Positions 7,715 to 15,633 of a DNA stretch of 20,918 nt are shown here, piece by piece. A program made the position numbers and the translations under genes. Source of the stretch: Firmicutes bacterium UBA6418. GTDB lineage: Bacteria > Bacillota > Clostridia > Peptostreptococcales > Anaerovoracaceae. The notes under the pieces are model-generated. The model ran no database searches, was not told the origin of the DNA, and saw nothing but the letters and a program-made list of their open reading frames with translations. Location: contig DJPG01000116.1 in the NCBI GenBank assembly GCA_002439735.1, positions 1 to 20,918 on the forward strand, read 5' to 3'. Within the stretch, counting starts at the first letter, position 1. The number at the start of each line of letters is the position of its first letter.

Positions 7715-9166
7715 TTACGCCTTTTTCTCTTTTTCCTTGCGCATCATATCAAGCTCGAACCAGAAGGTGGTGCCCTTGCCGACCTTGCTCTCTACGCCGT
7801 AGTTGGCGCCATGCAGCGTGAGGATCTCTTTGACGATGGAAAGCCCAAGGCCGGTTCCGGTTGTTTCCCGGACATAATTGCTGCTGGTCTTGTAATAACG
7901 ATCCCAGACATGCGGAAGTTCTTCCGGCTTGATGCCGGGGCCGTGATCTGAAACTTCCAAACGGTATACCTTGCCGACCTTCCGGATCGTTACCGTGATT
8001 ACTTTATCCGCGCCGCAATATTTTACGGCATTGTTCGTTAGATTGGCGACCACTTGCTTGATCTTGTCCTCATCCGCATAGACAAACGCTTCTTTTGGCG
8101 CATTGAAGATAAAATCATAACCCTCCTGCTCCTGCAAAATCTCATAAGAAGCCAGGATAGAAGCAGTGATGGATGACAGGTCGGTCTGCTGCCGGTGAAG
8201 CTGCATTTTTTTGGTTTGCATGGCAGTGATCGTTGCCATATCGCTGACCAGGCGACTCATGCGTTCGGACTCGTCGATAATGACTGCAAGATGTGCATTG
8301 CGCTTTTCCGGGATATCACCGGACAGATCACGGATCATCTCCGCGTAGGAGCGGATCATCGTCAGTGGCGTTTTCAAATCGTGCGAAACATTTGCCACCA
8401 GATCTTTTTGACGGTTGTCGGCCTGTCCAAGCTCATAGGCGGCTACATTCAGCGTCTTTGCCAGATTATTGATCTCGGAATAAGAATTCGCTTCAAATTT
8501 AACATTATAGTTACCCTTTCCCATTTTTCTGGCGGTCTGCGTGATGCTCTTGATTGGTTTGGAAATCCGATCGGCGAAATAGACCGCGAGCAGGAACGTC
8601 ACGAACAGGGTGATGATGGTAACGTAGAACAGCTGATTTTTCAGGATTTCCACAGTCGATGTGACCGGATACAGCGGTGAAAAAATATAAAGATAAACTT
8701 CGTGCCCCGCTTCGTGGTTCAAGTAGGCCGCATAAGCGAGGGTATTGTATTTTTCCAATCCGGTGTTGATCTTAAAAGAAACCGATGAGGATTTGTTCGG
8801 GGCGTTCTGCAACATCGTCCGCAGTTTGGGAAGCTGATCCTTGTACTGATAGACCGGCACAAGGCTCTCAGCTTCCGGCATGAAAAGCAGAACCTTGCCG
8901 CCGGACTCCATCATGACATAAAAATCATTGCTGATGGAAAGATCCTGAATGGACTCGGTCAGTTCATCATCACCACGCGCGTAAGCATGGTAGATTGAGG
9001 ACGCGACCCGATTGACCTCGGTTGTTTTCATGTGTTCATAATAGTTATTCAAAAAGAAAATCTGCAGGAACCAGATCAAGATCACAATGCCGATGCCGAC
9101 ACCGACGAAATATACCCACAGGCGGAACTTGATGCTGCGGCGGTCAAACTTAATTTTCGTACTCAA
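7715..9166 (-). CDS. membrane sensor histidine kinase
   Basis: Sensor half of a two-component pair; autophosphorylates and passes phosphate to the regulator encoded just upstream. Numbering from the chosen start (483 residues): transmembrane helix 1 at about 15-40, an extracytoplasmic sensor region of about 140 residues, helix 2 at about 180-198, HAMP to about 250, then the HisKA H-box VSHDLKTPL with the phospho-acceptor at His262. The HATPase domain shows the N-box NLTNNAVKYCG, the G1 box DHGPGI, an F-box-like WDRYY and the G2 box TGTGLGLSIV. The signal is unknown. The frame can be read from a TTG at 9178, but AGGAG ends immediately before it; the TTG at 9166 lies 12 bases from that site and is preferred. 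Either start overlaps the regulator gene (17 or 29 bases), implying translational coupling. Confidence 0.93.
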   Translation of the reverse strand: MSTKIKFDRRSIKFRLWVYFVGVGIGIVILIWFLQIFFLNNYYEHMKTTEVNRVASSIYHAYARGDDELTESIQDLSISNDFYVMMESGGKVLLFMPEAESLVPVYQYKDQLPKLRTMLQNAPNKSSSVSFKINTGLEKYNTLAYAAYLNHEAGHEVYLYIFSPLYPVTSTVEILKNQLFYVTIITLFVTFLLAVYFADRISKPIKSITQTARKMGKGNYNVKFEANSYSEINNLAKTLNVAAYELGQADNRQKDLVANVSHDLKTPLTMIRSYAEMIRDLSGDIPEKRNAHLAVIIDESERMSRLVSDMATITAMQTKKMQLHRQQTDLSSITASILASYEILQEQEGYDFIFNAPKEAFVYADEDKIKQVVANLTNNAVKYCGADKVITVTIRKVGKVYRLEVSDHGPGIKPEELPHVWDRYYKTSSNYVRETTGTGLGLSIVKEILTLHGANYGVESKVGKGTTFWFELDMMRKEKEKKA

Positions 9167-9827
9167 ACTTATAGCCAACTCCTCTCAGCGTTACAATAAA
9201 ATCTCTGTAAGGCCCCAAGTTGTTGCGCAGATTCTTGATGTGGGTGTCAATCGTCCGGTCATCGCCGAAGAAGTCATAGCCCCAGATGTCGGAAAGCAGT
9301 TTGTCTCTGGAGAGTGCGATATTCTTGTTTTCTACCAGGTAGAACAGAAGATCGTATTCTTTCGGCGTCAGATCGACTTTTTTGCCGTCTACCGTGACGG
9401 TTCTCGCAGCGATATTGATTTCTAGTCCATCGAACTTCAAGACTTGCGACTGCGGCTGCGTAGCGGCTTTTCTCCTGGAAAGCACGGCATTGACTCTGGC
9501 CATCAGTTCTTTCGGACTGAACGGCTTGACCACATAATCATCGATACCGAGCTCAAAGCCGAAGAGTTTGTCATATTCTTCACCTCTGGCAGAAAGCATG
9601 ATGACCGGAATATCTTTGATCTTTTTGATTTCCTTGCATGCCGAAAAACCATCCAGCTTTGGCATCATGATGTCCATAATGATTAAATCATAGTCGTTAA
9701 GCTTGCATAAACCGACTGCGGTGATGCCGTCATCGGCTTCTGTAATCTCGTAACCGCTGAATTCACCGTACTCTCGGATGACTTCGCGGATCTTGGGTTC
9801 GTCATCTACTACTAAAATCTTATACAT
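9150..9827 (-). CDS. OmpR/PhoB-family response regulator
   Basis: A 225-residue DNA-binding regulator, full length for the family. The receiver domain has acidic residues D8 and D9, phospho-acceptor D52 (in IIMDIMMPKLDG), S79 and K101 followed by P102. The C-terminal winged helix, about 130-223, contains LTPKEYDLLFYLVENKN, the recognition-helix region with DRTIDTHIKNLRNNLG, and VTLRGVGYKFEYEN at the end. GGAGGAG lies 6 bases upstream of the ATG. It is the first gene of a two-gene minus-strand operon with the kinase, transcribed from a consensus promoter back to back with the yacL operon promoter. Targets are unknown; the divergent operon and its own promoter are obvious candidates. Confidence 0.96.
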   Translation of the reverse strand: MYKILVVDDEPKIREVIREYGEFSGYEITEADDGITAVGLCKLNDYDLIIMDIMMPKLDGFSACKEIKKIKDIPVIMLSARGEEYDKLFGFELGIDDYVVKPFSPKELMARVNAVLSRRKAATQPQSQVLKFDGLEINIAARTVTVDGKKVDLTPKEYDLLFYLVENKNIALSRDKLLSDIWGYDFFGDDRTIDTHIKNLRNNLGPYRDFIVTLRGVGYKFEYEN

Positions 9828-9926
9828 GGGGTGCTCCTCCTTGTGATTTTTCTTTTTCCGCGTTCTGCATTTCTGAGAATATCATATCGACTGAATGTGT
9901 GGAAAAAGTGATGAAAATATAGTTTT

Positions 9927-9955
9927 ATTGTACACGCAAAATAGCGGAAAGTCAA
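9927..9955 (-). promoter_or_regulatory. promoter of the two-component operon (minus strand)
   Basis: On the minus strand TTGACT (9955-9950) and TACAAT (9932-9927) are separated by 17 bases. The transcript should start near 9920, giving a leader of about 90 bases before the regulator ATG. Confidence 0.75.
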
Positions 9956-9969
9956 TTAAAGCAAGTGTC

Positions 9970-9998
9970 TTGACGGAAGGAAAAAACTCGGCTATACT
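9970..9998 (+). promoter_or_regulatory. promoter of the yacL-ispDF-proS-cysES-mrnC operon
   Basis: TTGACG at 9970-9975, 17-base spacer, TATACT at 9993-9998. Its -35 lies only 14 bases from the -35 of the opposing two-component promoter, so the two promoters share one short control region. The predicted start is near 10005. Confidence 0.75.
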
Positions 9999-10008
9999 GT
10001 TGATATAG

Positions 10009-10164
10009 ATGTACAATGGAGGGATTGTGTCGTGCTTGGAATGCGAAGCAGCGGGGGGCATAGATTTTCTCCGGGCGGAACACCTGACGGAGGCAGCCGT
10101 TTGTCCTTTGGGAATATTTGGGGAAGGCGAACCGGAGGGCGGCTTGCGCCTGTATCATCTGTGA
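10009..10164 (+). CDS. possible 51-residue small protein in the yacL leader
   Basis: ATG at 10009 opens a frame that closes with a TGA at 10162-10164, 27 bases before the yacL ATG. The product is acidic and Gly/Leu-rich, begins MYNGGIVSCLECEAAGG, and contains a CxxC. I recognise no family. The ATG is only about four bases from the predicted transcription start, so translation would be near-leaderless. The only strong ribosome site in this stretch, GGAGGG at 10018-10023, is better placed for a GTG at 10032. That GTG opens a different 72-codon, Gly/Arg-rich frame that runs into yacL and looks less protein-like. A GTG at 10027 in the 51-residue frame is too close to it. The stretch may instead be a structured, untranslated leader. 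Confidence 0.25.
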   Translation: MYNGGIVSCLECEAAGGIDFLRAEHLTEAAVCPLGIFGEGEPEGGLRLYHL

Positions 10165-10191
10165 ATCAGGGGAGAAAGGAGGAACTGAAAC

Positions 10192-11334
10192 ATGTTCAGA
10201 AAATTTTTCAGAGGCATATTTTCCATCATCGGCGGTCTGATCGGCTATGAGGTGTTCGATGTCTGCAAGTATCTGCTGCAAAACATGGACTCGGCTTCGG
10301 GACCAATCGTTCTGTCCAATACCGAAGAGATCTGGGCAGCCTCCCTTTGCGTCATTATTTTTGGAATTATTTTTTATCAGATCGCGCCTGCGTTGACTCG
10401 GAAAAGCCGAAAAGTTGCCGACAATATCGGCACGGATCTGCAGAGCGTTTCCGCCAATGACTTGATCGGCGGCACGATCGGATTGATCCTGGGTCTGGTC
10501 ATTGCGTTCCTGCTGACACAGATCTATCAGAGCGTCATCAGCCAGAAATCGCTGTATCTGACGATCACCATCACGCTTTATGGGGTGCTGGCATTCCTGG
10601 GAGCTGTGGTCGGAAGTAAAAAAGGCTCGGAGTTTTTGAACCTTTACGCCAAAGAGCGCAAAGCTATGCTACAGGCAAAGGCTCTGCCCACCGAGGAAAA
10701 CCCATACGGATATAATGCAAAAGATAAAAAAATAGGACGGATCCCGAAGATCCTGGATACCAGCGTCATCATCGACGGTAGGATTCTGGAAATCATGAAG
10801 ACCGGTTTCCTGGAGGGACCGATCGTGATCCCGGAATTTGTGCTGGTGGAATTGCGGCATATTGCGGATTCTTCCGACGCCCTGAAGCGTAATCGCGGAC
10901 GCCGGGGGTTGGATATCCTCAATAAGATCCAAACGGAATATGGCATCGAGATCTACAATACCGATTCCGAAAAAGCGTTGAAAGAGATTCCGGAGGTTGA
11001 TGTCAAACTCTTGAAACTGGCACAGATCATGAAAGGCAAGGTCGTGACAAACGACTTTAATTTGAATAAGGTGGCGGTGATCAAGGGCGTGGCCGTGCTG
11101 AATATCAATGAACTTGCCAATGCCTTGAAGCCGATGGTCATCCCCGGAGAGACCATGACCGTAACGCTGATCAAACAAGGAAAGGATCATAATCAGGGCA
11201 TCGCTTATCTGGACGATGGCACGATGATCGTCGTCGAGGACGGAAGACGTGAGATCGGCAAAGTGGTGGATATTACCGTGACCAGCGTGCTGCAGACCGC
11301 TGCGGGGCGCATGATTTTCGGCAAACTCAAATAA
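10192..11334 (+). CDS. yacL: YacL-type PIN/TRAM-domain membrane protein
   Basis: A 380-residue membrane-anchored predicted ribonuclease. Four hydrophobic segments lie at about 9-29, 46-64, 91-112 and 120-141. A PIN domain follows with the expected acidic residues: D189 in ILDTSVIIDGR, E220 in LVELRHIADSSD, D270 and D288 in VTNDFNLNKVA. A C-terminal TRAM domain covers about 315-378 (PGETMTVTLIKQG to VLQTAAGRMIFGKL) and probably binds RNA. The family is widespread in Bacillota beside ispD; its cellular substrate is not established. AAAGGAGG about 9 bases before the ATG supports the start. It is the first clear gene of the long operon and has an unusually long leader of about 187 bases. Confidence 0.92.
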   Translation: MFRKFFRGIFSIIGGLIGYEVFDVCKYLLQNMDSASGPIVLSNTEEIWAASLCVIIFGIIFYQIAPALTRKSRKVADNIGTDLQSVSANDLIGGTIGLILGLVIAFLLTQIYQSVISQKSLYLTITITLYGVLAFLGAVVGSKKGSEFLNLYAKERKAMLQAKALPTEENPYGYNAKDKKIGRIPKILDTSVIIDGRILEIMKTGFLEGPIVIPEFVLVELRHIADSSDALKRNRGRRGLDILNKIQTEYGIEIYNTDSEKALKEIPEVDVKLLKLAQIMKGKVVTNDFNLNKVAVIKGVAVLNINELANALKPMVIPGETMTVTLIKQGKDHNQGIAYLDDGTMIVVEDGRREIGKVVDITVTSVLQTAAGRMIFGKLK

Positions 11335-11343
11335 GAAAACACG

Positions 11344-12558
11344 ATGTATCAGGATAAAAAAGTAACGGTTATCATTATGGCAGCGGGACGGGGAACCCGT
11401 ATGGGAACGGAGCTGCCAAAACAATTTTTGAGGATCGGACCGCAAGGGGAAACGATTCTGGAAACAACCGTAAAAACGTTCCATGACTGCCTGGCCGTTG
11501 ATGAAATCCTGATTGCTGCGAATCAGGATTTCATCGCACGTTGCCGCCAGCTTTGTGAACGCTTCACAAAGGTCTGGGGTGTTGTGCCGGGCGGAAAAGA
11601 ACGGCAGGACTCGGTTCGGGAGGGGCTGCAGCACGCGTCGGACAGCGGGTTGGTGCTCGTGCATGACGCAGCTCGTCCTTACGTGACAGAAGATGTGATC
11701 CTGCGCGTACTGGCAGGCGCGGCAAGAACCGGCGCGGCAGTACCGGTCGTGCCGGTGAAGGACACGATTCGGCAGGAAATCTGCGATGAGGCCGCTGCAC
11801 GGGCATACAGCGATACGCAAGGGGAGAGTGTAGACGATGAAACCGGCGGCATGCGGAAGTCACAGACGCTGGATCGGTCAAAATTGTATCAAGTGCAGAC
11901 ACCGCAGGGATTCCGAACCGCTTTACTCAAGGAAGCCTATCGCAAGGCTTATGAAGACGATTTTTACGGCACCGATGAAGCCGGTGTTGTGGAGCATTTC
12001 GGAGCGCCGGTCACAATGGTTGCCGGTGACGAAGCAAATAAAAAAATCACGACTAGGGAGGACATGCCGGTGACGCGGACAGAGTATCGGATCGGAATGG
12101 GCTATGACGTGCACCGCCTGACAGAGGATCGTGCTTTGATTCTCTGCGGGGTGGAAATCCCACACGAAAAGGGACTGCTGGGACATTCGGACGCGGACGT
12201 GCCGCTGCATGCGCTGATGGACGCGATGCTGGGTGCGGCGGCACTGGGGGATATCGGAAGACATTTCCCGGACAGCGATGAACGTTACCAAGGCATTTCC
12301 AGTCTGTTGCTGCTTGCGAAAGTCCGGCGGCTGATCGCCGAAAAAGGCTTCGCTGTCGGCAATGTGGATATCACCATCATTGCGCAAAGACCGAAGGTCG
12401 CACCTTATATCGCGCAGATGCAGACACAAGTGGCCAAAACGCTTGACATTGAGCTGGATTGTGTCAACGTCAAGGCGACCACGACGGAACGGCTCGGTTT
12501 TGCCGGTCGTGAAGAAGGCATCGCCGCGGAAGCAGTCTGTCTGCTGACACGCAGGTGA
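11344..12558 (+). CDS. ispDF: bifunctional IspD/IspF of the MEP isoprenoid pathway
   Basis: Fusion of 2-C-methyl-D-erythritol 4-phosphate cytidylyltransferase (IspD, about residues 5-243) and 2-C-methyl-D-erythritol 2,4-cyclodiphosphate synthase (IspF, about 247-404). IspD shows the CTP-binding AAGRGTRMG, PKQF, VHDAARP at 107-112 and VQTPQGF. IspF shows GYDVHRL with metal ligands D255 and H257, H289 in the LGHSDADVPLHALMDA segment, and the C-terminal KATTTERLGFAGREEGIAAEAV. The intermediate step (IspE) is elsewhere. IspD carries an extra hydrophilic stretch of about 30 residues at 146-175 between PVKDTIR and LDRSKLYQVQTPQ. The ATG is 9 bases after the yacL stop with no recognisable ribosome site, so translation is probably coupled to yacL. 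Confidence 0.96.
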   Translation: MYQDKKVTVIIMAAGRGTRMGTELPKQFLRIGPQGETILETTVKTFHDCLAVDEILIAANQDFIARCRQLCERFTKVWGVVPGGKERQDSVREGLQHASDSGLVLVHDAARPYVTEDVILRVLAGAARTGAAVPVVPVKDTIRQEICDEAAARAYSDTQGESVDDETGGMRKSQTLDRSKLYQVQTPQGFRTALLKEAYRKAYEDDFYGTDEAGVVEHFGAPVTMVAGDEANKKITTREDMPVTRTEYRIGMGYDVHRLTEDRALILCGVEIPHEKGLLGHSDADVPLHALMDAMLGAAALGDIGRHFPDSDERYQGISSLLLLAKVRRLIAEKGFAVGNVDITIIAQRPKVAPYIAQMQTQVAKTLDIELDCVNVKATTTERLGFAGREEGIAAEAVCLLTRR

Positions 12559-12705
12559 CGGTTTGCGGCAGAATCGCATGGAAAGCGCGCAAAGAGGTGC
12601 GTGGCGTGCCGTCGACATAAAAAAAGACGAAACGCTTTGCCTGACCGGAATGGTCGGATTGGCAGAGAGAAGATCAATCACAGAAAAACGAGGAGAAACC
12701 AGAAG

Positions 12706-14451
12706 ATGAAATTATCACACATGTATTTCAAAACACTGAGGGAAGTTCCGACGGAAGCCGAAATCCCGAGTCATATCCTGCTTCTGAGAGCAGGCATGAT
12801 CAAAAAAACAGCGGCGGGAATCTATACCTATATGCCGATGGGCTGGAGAACGATCCGCAAGATTGAACAAATCACCCGGGAAGAAATGGACGCCAAGGGG
12901 GCAGAAGAAATCTATACACAGATCGCACAGCCCGCAGAGCTGTGGAAAGAGTCCGGACGCTGGAGTGCTTACGGTCCGGAAATGTGGAGACTCAAAGATC
13001 GGAACGACCGCGAATTCTGCCTCGGTCCGACTGCGGAGGAAATCTTCACGGATATTGCGAGAAGTGATATCTCCTCGCACAGACAGCTGCCGCGCATGCT
13101 CTATCAGATCACCGATAAATATCGGGATGAAGCACGTCCGCGCTACGGCATGATGCGTTCGCGTGTCTTTATCATGAAAGATAACTATTCCTTCGACAAG
13201 GATGCGGCCGGACTTGATGAAAGCTACAACAAGATGTACGATGCATATACGAATGTATTTACGCGCTGCGGTCTGAATTTCCGTCCGGTCGAAGCAGATA
13301 CCGGCGCGATCGGCGGCTCCAACTCGCATGAGTTTACGGCGCTTTGTGAATACGGAGAATCCGAGATCGCGTACTGCGACCACTGCGATCTGGCGGCGAC
13401 CGTCGAAAAGGCGGCCTGTGTGGACGCCGCGCCGCAGGAGGATATCGAAATGCTGCCGCTGGAAAAGGTATACACCCCGGGCACCAAGACCATCGAGGAG
13501 GTCGCGGATTTTCTGAAGCTGGACAAGACGCAGACCATCAAGGCACTGCTCTTTGTGACCTACGATCCGGATGGAAAGGAAAACGGCTATGTGGCAGCGT
13601 TTATCCGCGGTGACCGTGAACTGAACATGACCAAGCTGGTCAATGCGCTGGACATTCCGGAATACGCGATCGCCTTCGCGGACGAAACGAGGATGGCAGC
13701 GGCGACCGGCTGTGTGGGCGGCTTTACCGGCCCGATGCACCTGCACGACTGCAAGATCGTGGTGGACAGCGAACTGCCGGGGCTCAAGAACCTGTGCGCG
13801 GGAGCCTGCGAGACCGATCATCACTATATCAACATGAACTACGGTCGTGACTACAAGGGTGATATCGTCACGGATATCAAGACGCTCAAAGAGGGCGACA
13901 CCTGCCCAATCTGCGGCGCGCCGGTACGATATGCCAGAGGCGTGGAGGTCGGACAGATTTTCAAACTCGGTACGAAATATTCCGAGCCGATGCATGCGGT
14001 TTACAAGGACGAAAATCAGCAGGATCAGCTGATCTGGATGGGATGCTACGGCATCGGTGTTTCTCGTACATTCCAAGCGATCATCGACATGCCGAAGAAC
14101 CATGACGACAGCGGCATCATTTGGCCGATGTCCGTAGCGCCGTATCATGTCATCATCACAGAGGTAAAGCCGGGCGATGAGGCGCAGGATGCAGTCAGCC
14201 AGAAGATCTATGACGAGCTGACGAGAGCCGGTGTGGAAGTCCTGTGGGACGATCGGAACGAGCGTCCGGGCGTAAAGTTCAAAGACGCGGATCTGATCGG
14301 CATTCCGGTACGGATCACGGTCGGCAAACTCGCAGGAGACGGTATCGTGGAATACAAGCTCAGACGCAGTACGGATAAGAGTGAAAAAGGGGTGGAAGAA
14401 GCGATTGCGGCAGCGATCGAGATTGTCAATGCGGAAAGAACAGGAAGATAA
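12706..14451 (+). CDS. proS: proline--tRNA ligase (bacterial type, with editing insert)
   Basis: Charges tRNA-Pro with proline; 581 residues, normal for the bacterial type. The N-terminus MKLSHMYFKTLREVP and SHILLLRAGMIKKTAAGIYTYMPMG fix the start at 12706, with AGGAGA 9 bases upstream; the open frame extends to 12601 but that stretch does not look like protein. Motif 2 begins at R140 (RDEARPRYGMMRSRVF); TGAIGGSNSHEF starts at 199. A YbaK-like trans-editing insert occupies roughly 225-400. Two CxxC pairs (CDHC near 227 and CPIC near 400) may bind zinc. Motif 3 is GCYGIGVSRTFQAII, followed by an anticodon-binding C-terminus. The 147 bases before it show no T-box and no clear promoter, so it is probably read with the operon. 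Its end overlaps the next gene by 23 bases. Confidence 0.96.
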   Translation: MKLSHMYFKTLREVPTEAEIPSHILLLRAGMIKKTAAGIYTYMPMGWRTIRKIEQITREEMDAKGAEEIYTQIAQPAELWKESGRWSAYGPEMWRLKDRNDREFCLGPTAEEIFTDIARSDISSHRQLPRMLYQITDKYRDEARPRYGMMRSRVFIMKDNYSFDKDAAGLDESYNKMYDAYTNVFTRCGLNFRPVEADTGAIGGSNSHEFTALCEYGESEIAYCDHCDLAATVEKAACVDAAPQEDIEMLPLEKVYTPGTKTIEEVADFLKLDKTQTIKALLFVTYDPDGKENGYVAAFIRGDRELNMTKLVNALDIPEYAIAFADETRMAAATGCVGGFTGPMHLHDCKIVVDSELPGLKNLCAGACETDHHYINMNYGRDYKGDIVTDIKTLKEGDTCPICGAPVRYARGVEVGQIFKLGTKYSEPMHAVYKDENQQDQLIWMGCYGIGVSRTFQAIIDMPKNHDDSGIIWPMSVAPYHVIITEVKPGDEAQDAVSQKIYDELTRAGVEVLWDDRNERPGVKFKDADLIGIPVRITVGKLAGDGIVEYKLRRSTDKSEKGVEEAIAAAIEIVNAERTGR

Positions 14452-15034
14452 TCTATATGTACAGCTTTTTTGGCTGTTTTTCAAACTCGGTCTGTTTACG
14501 ATCGGCGGCGGGATGGCGATGGTGCCGCTTCTGCAGGAAAAGGTATGCGATGAGAAAGGCTGGATGACGGAAGAAGAAACGGTAGACTGTCTGGCAGTCA
14601 GTCAGGGTCTGCCGGGCGTCGTCGCCATCAACATGGCGACCTACGTGGGCTATAAAATGAAAAAACTGCCCGGAGCGGTGATCGCGACGCTTGGAACCAT
14701 CATACCCTCGTTTGTCATCATCATTTTGGTGGTATTATTTTTAGATACGATCGCAGAAAACACCTACGTGCAGGGGGCTTTGACCGGGATACGCGCGGCA
14801 GCGACCGGATTGATCGCGTTTGCGGCATGGAAACTCGGCAAACAGGTACTGGCCGGAAAAGGCGTGTTTGAATGGGTGCTGGCGTTGGCATCCTTTGTGA
14901 TCATCGCTTTTTTTGACATCAATGCTGTCTGGGTGATCCTCGGAAGCATTGCGGTCGGGATCCTGTATTCGCTGCTGCTGTCCAAACGTGTGAAGACTGC
15001 GGAAGCAGAAAAAGAGGAAGGAGCGCGCACATGA
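14429..15034 (+). CDS. chromate transporter family protein, first half-size subunit
   Basis: A 201-residue membrane protein of the short-chain CHR family. It shows the signature FTIGGGMAMVPLL near the N-terminus and SQGLPGVVAINMATYVGYK around 60-80, followed by several hydrophobic helices and a charged C-terminal tail. Half-size CHR proteins usually work as pairs with opposite membrane orientation, and a second copy follows directly. In chromate-resistant bacteria they export chromate; in anaerobes the physiological anion is uncertain, and sulfate or another oxyanion is possible. The ATG at 14429 lies inside the end of proS with only a weak GAG-type ribosome site. The frame stays open further upstream but that sequence is basic and inside conserved proS. 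Confidence 0.88.
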   Translation: MRKEQEDNLYVQLFWLFFKLGLFTIGGGMAMVPLLQEKVCDEKGWMTEEETVDCLAVSQGLPGVVAINMATYVGYKMKKLPGAVIATLGTIIPSFVIIILVVLFLDTIAENTYVQGALTGIRAAATGLIAFAAWKLGKQVLAGKGVFEWVLALASFVIIAFFDINAVWVILGSIAVGILYSLLLSKRVKTAEAEKEEGART

Positions 15035-15600
15035 TCTTTCTGAAACTTTTTCTGGCTTTTGCAAAGATCGGCTTCATCGGCTTCGGCGGAGGTCTGGCGA
15101 TCCTGCCGCTGATCTACCAGAGCGCGCTGATGTTCGGAGAAATGTCGGCAAGCGAGTTCGCGAATCTGTTCGCGATCTCGCAGGCGACGCCCGGGCCGAT
15201 CGCGGTCAACGCGGCGACGTTCGTGGGCTTTCAGATCGCGGGTGTCGGCGGAGCGGTGGCCGCGACCGCAGGGGTTGCGGTTCCTTCGTTCATTCTGGTG
15301 GCGATCGTAGCGAATTTTTTAGGCCGGCATCGGGAAAGTCGGCTGATTCAGGGAGCTTTCGCGGGGATCCGACCGGCAACCGTCGGCATGATCGCTTCGG
15401 CGGTGATTTTCATCGGCAAAACGGCGTTGTTTCGTGAGGACGCGGCGACGTTTACCAGTCTGGCGCAGTTTATGGCAGAACTGAATGCGGTTCCAGCGCT
15501 GATGGCTGCGGCAACCGTCCTGCTGATGGCAAAGACCAAACTCGGAACGATCCGAATCATCCTCTTGATGGGAATTCTGGGAGCACTGCTTTGCAGCTGA
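15031..15600 (+). CDS. chromate transporter family protein, second half-size subunit
   Basis: A 189-residue half-size CHR protein that starts with an ATGA overlap on the first subunit's stop codon, after a good GAGGAAGGAG site. It carries the parallel signatures FIGFGGGLAILPL and ISQATPGPIAVNAATFVGFQ, then hydrophobic helices. Tight coupling implies equal production of both halves and a heteromeric transporter. As with its partner, the transported anion is inferred only from family name. The gene ends 33 bases before the cyclophilin with no terminator. Confidence 0.88.
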   Translation: MIFLKLFLAFAKIGFIGFGGGLAILPLIYQSALMFGEMSASEFANLFAISQATPGPIAVNAATFVGFQIAGVGGAVAATAGVAVPSFILVAIVANFLGRHRESRLIQGAFAGIRPATVGMIASAVIFIGKTALFREDAATFTSLAQFMAELNAVPALMAAATVLLMAKTKLGTIRIILLMGILGALLCS

Positions 15601-15633
15601 AACACAAAAAACTTTGAAGGAGAATAAGATAAT

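Noticed and set aside
8195..8680. A 161-codon plus-strand frame inside the sensor kinase gene
   Set aside because: It lies antisense to the conserved HAMP and HisKA region and has no recognisable domain.
10032..10250. A 72-codon GTG-start frame in the yacL leader
   Set aside because: It has a good ribosome site, but its Gly/Arg-rich product overlaps the yacL start by 59 bases and looks unlike protein; noted only as an alternative in the leader entry.
10669..11820. A 383-codon minus-strand frame antisense to yacL and ispDF
   Set aside because: It spans two well-supported plus-strand genes and has no recognisable domain; treated as a shadow.
12601..12705. N-terminal extension of proS to an upstream start
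   Set aside because: The extension is Arg/Lys-rich with no family similarity, whereas the ATG at 12706 gives the standard ProRS N-terminus and has AGGAGA at good spacing.
12715..14484. An uninterrupted minus-strand frame of 589 codons antisense to proS
   Set aside because: proS is unmistakable on the plus strand with all class II motifs; the antisense product resembles no protein, is Arg/His/Asp-rich, and has no ribosome site. Codon structure of the real gene explains the lack of stops.
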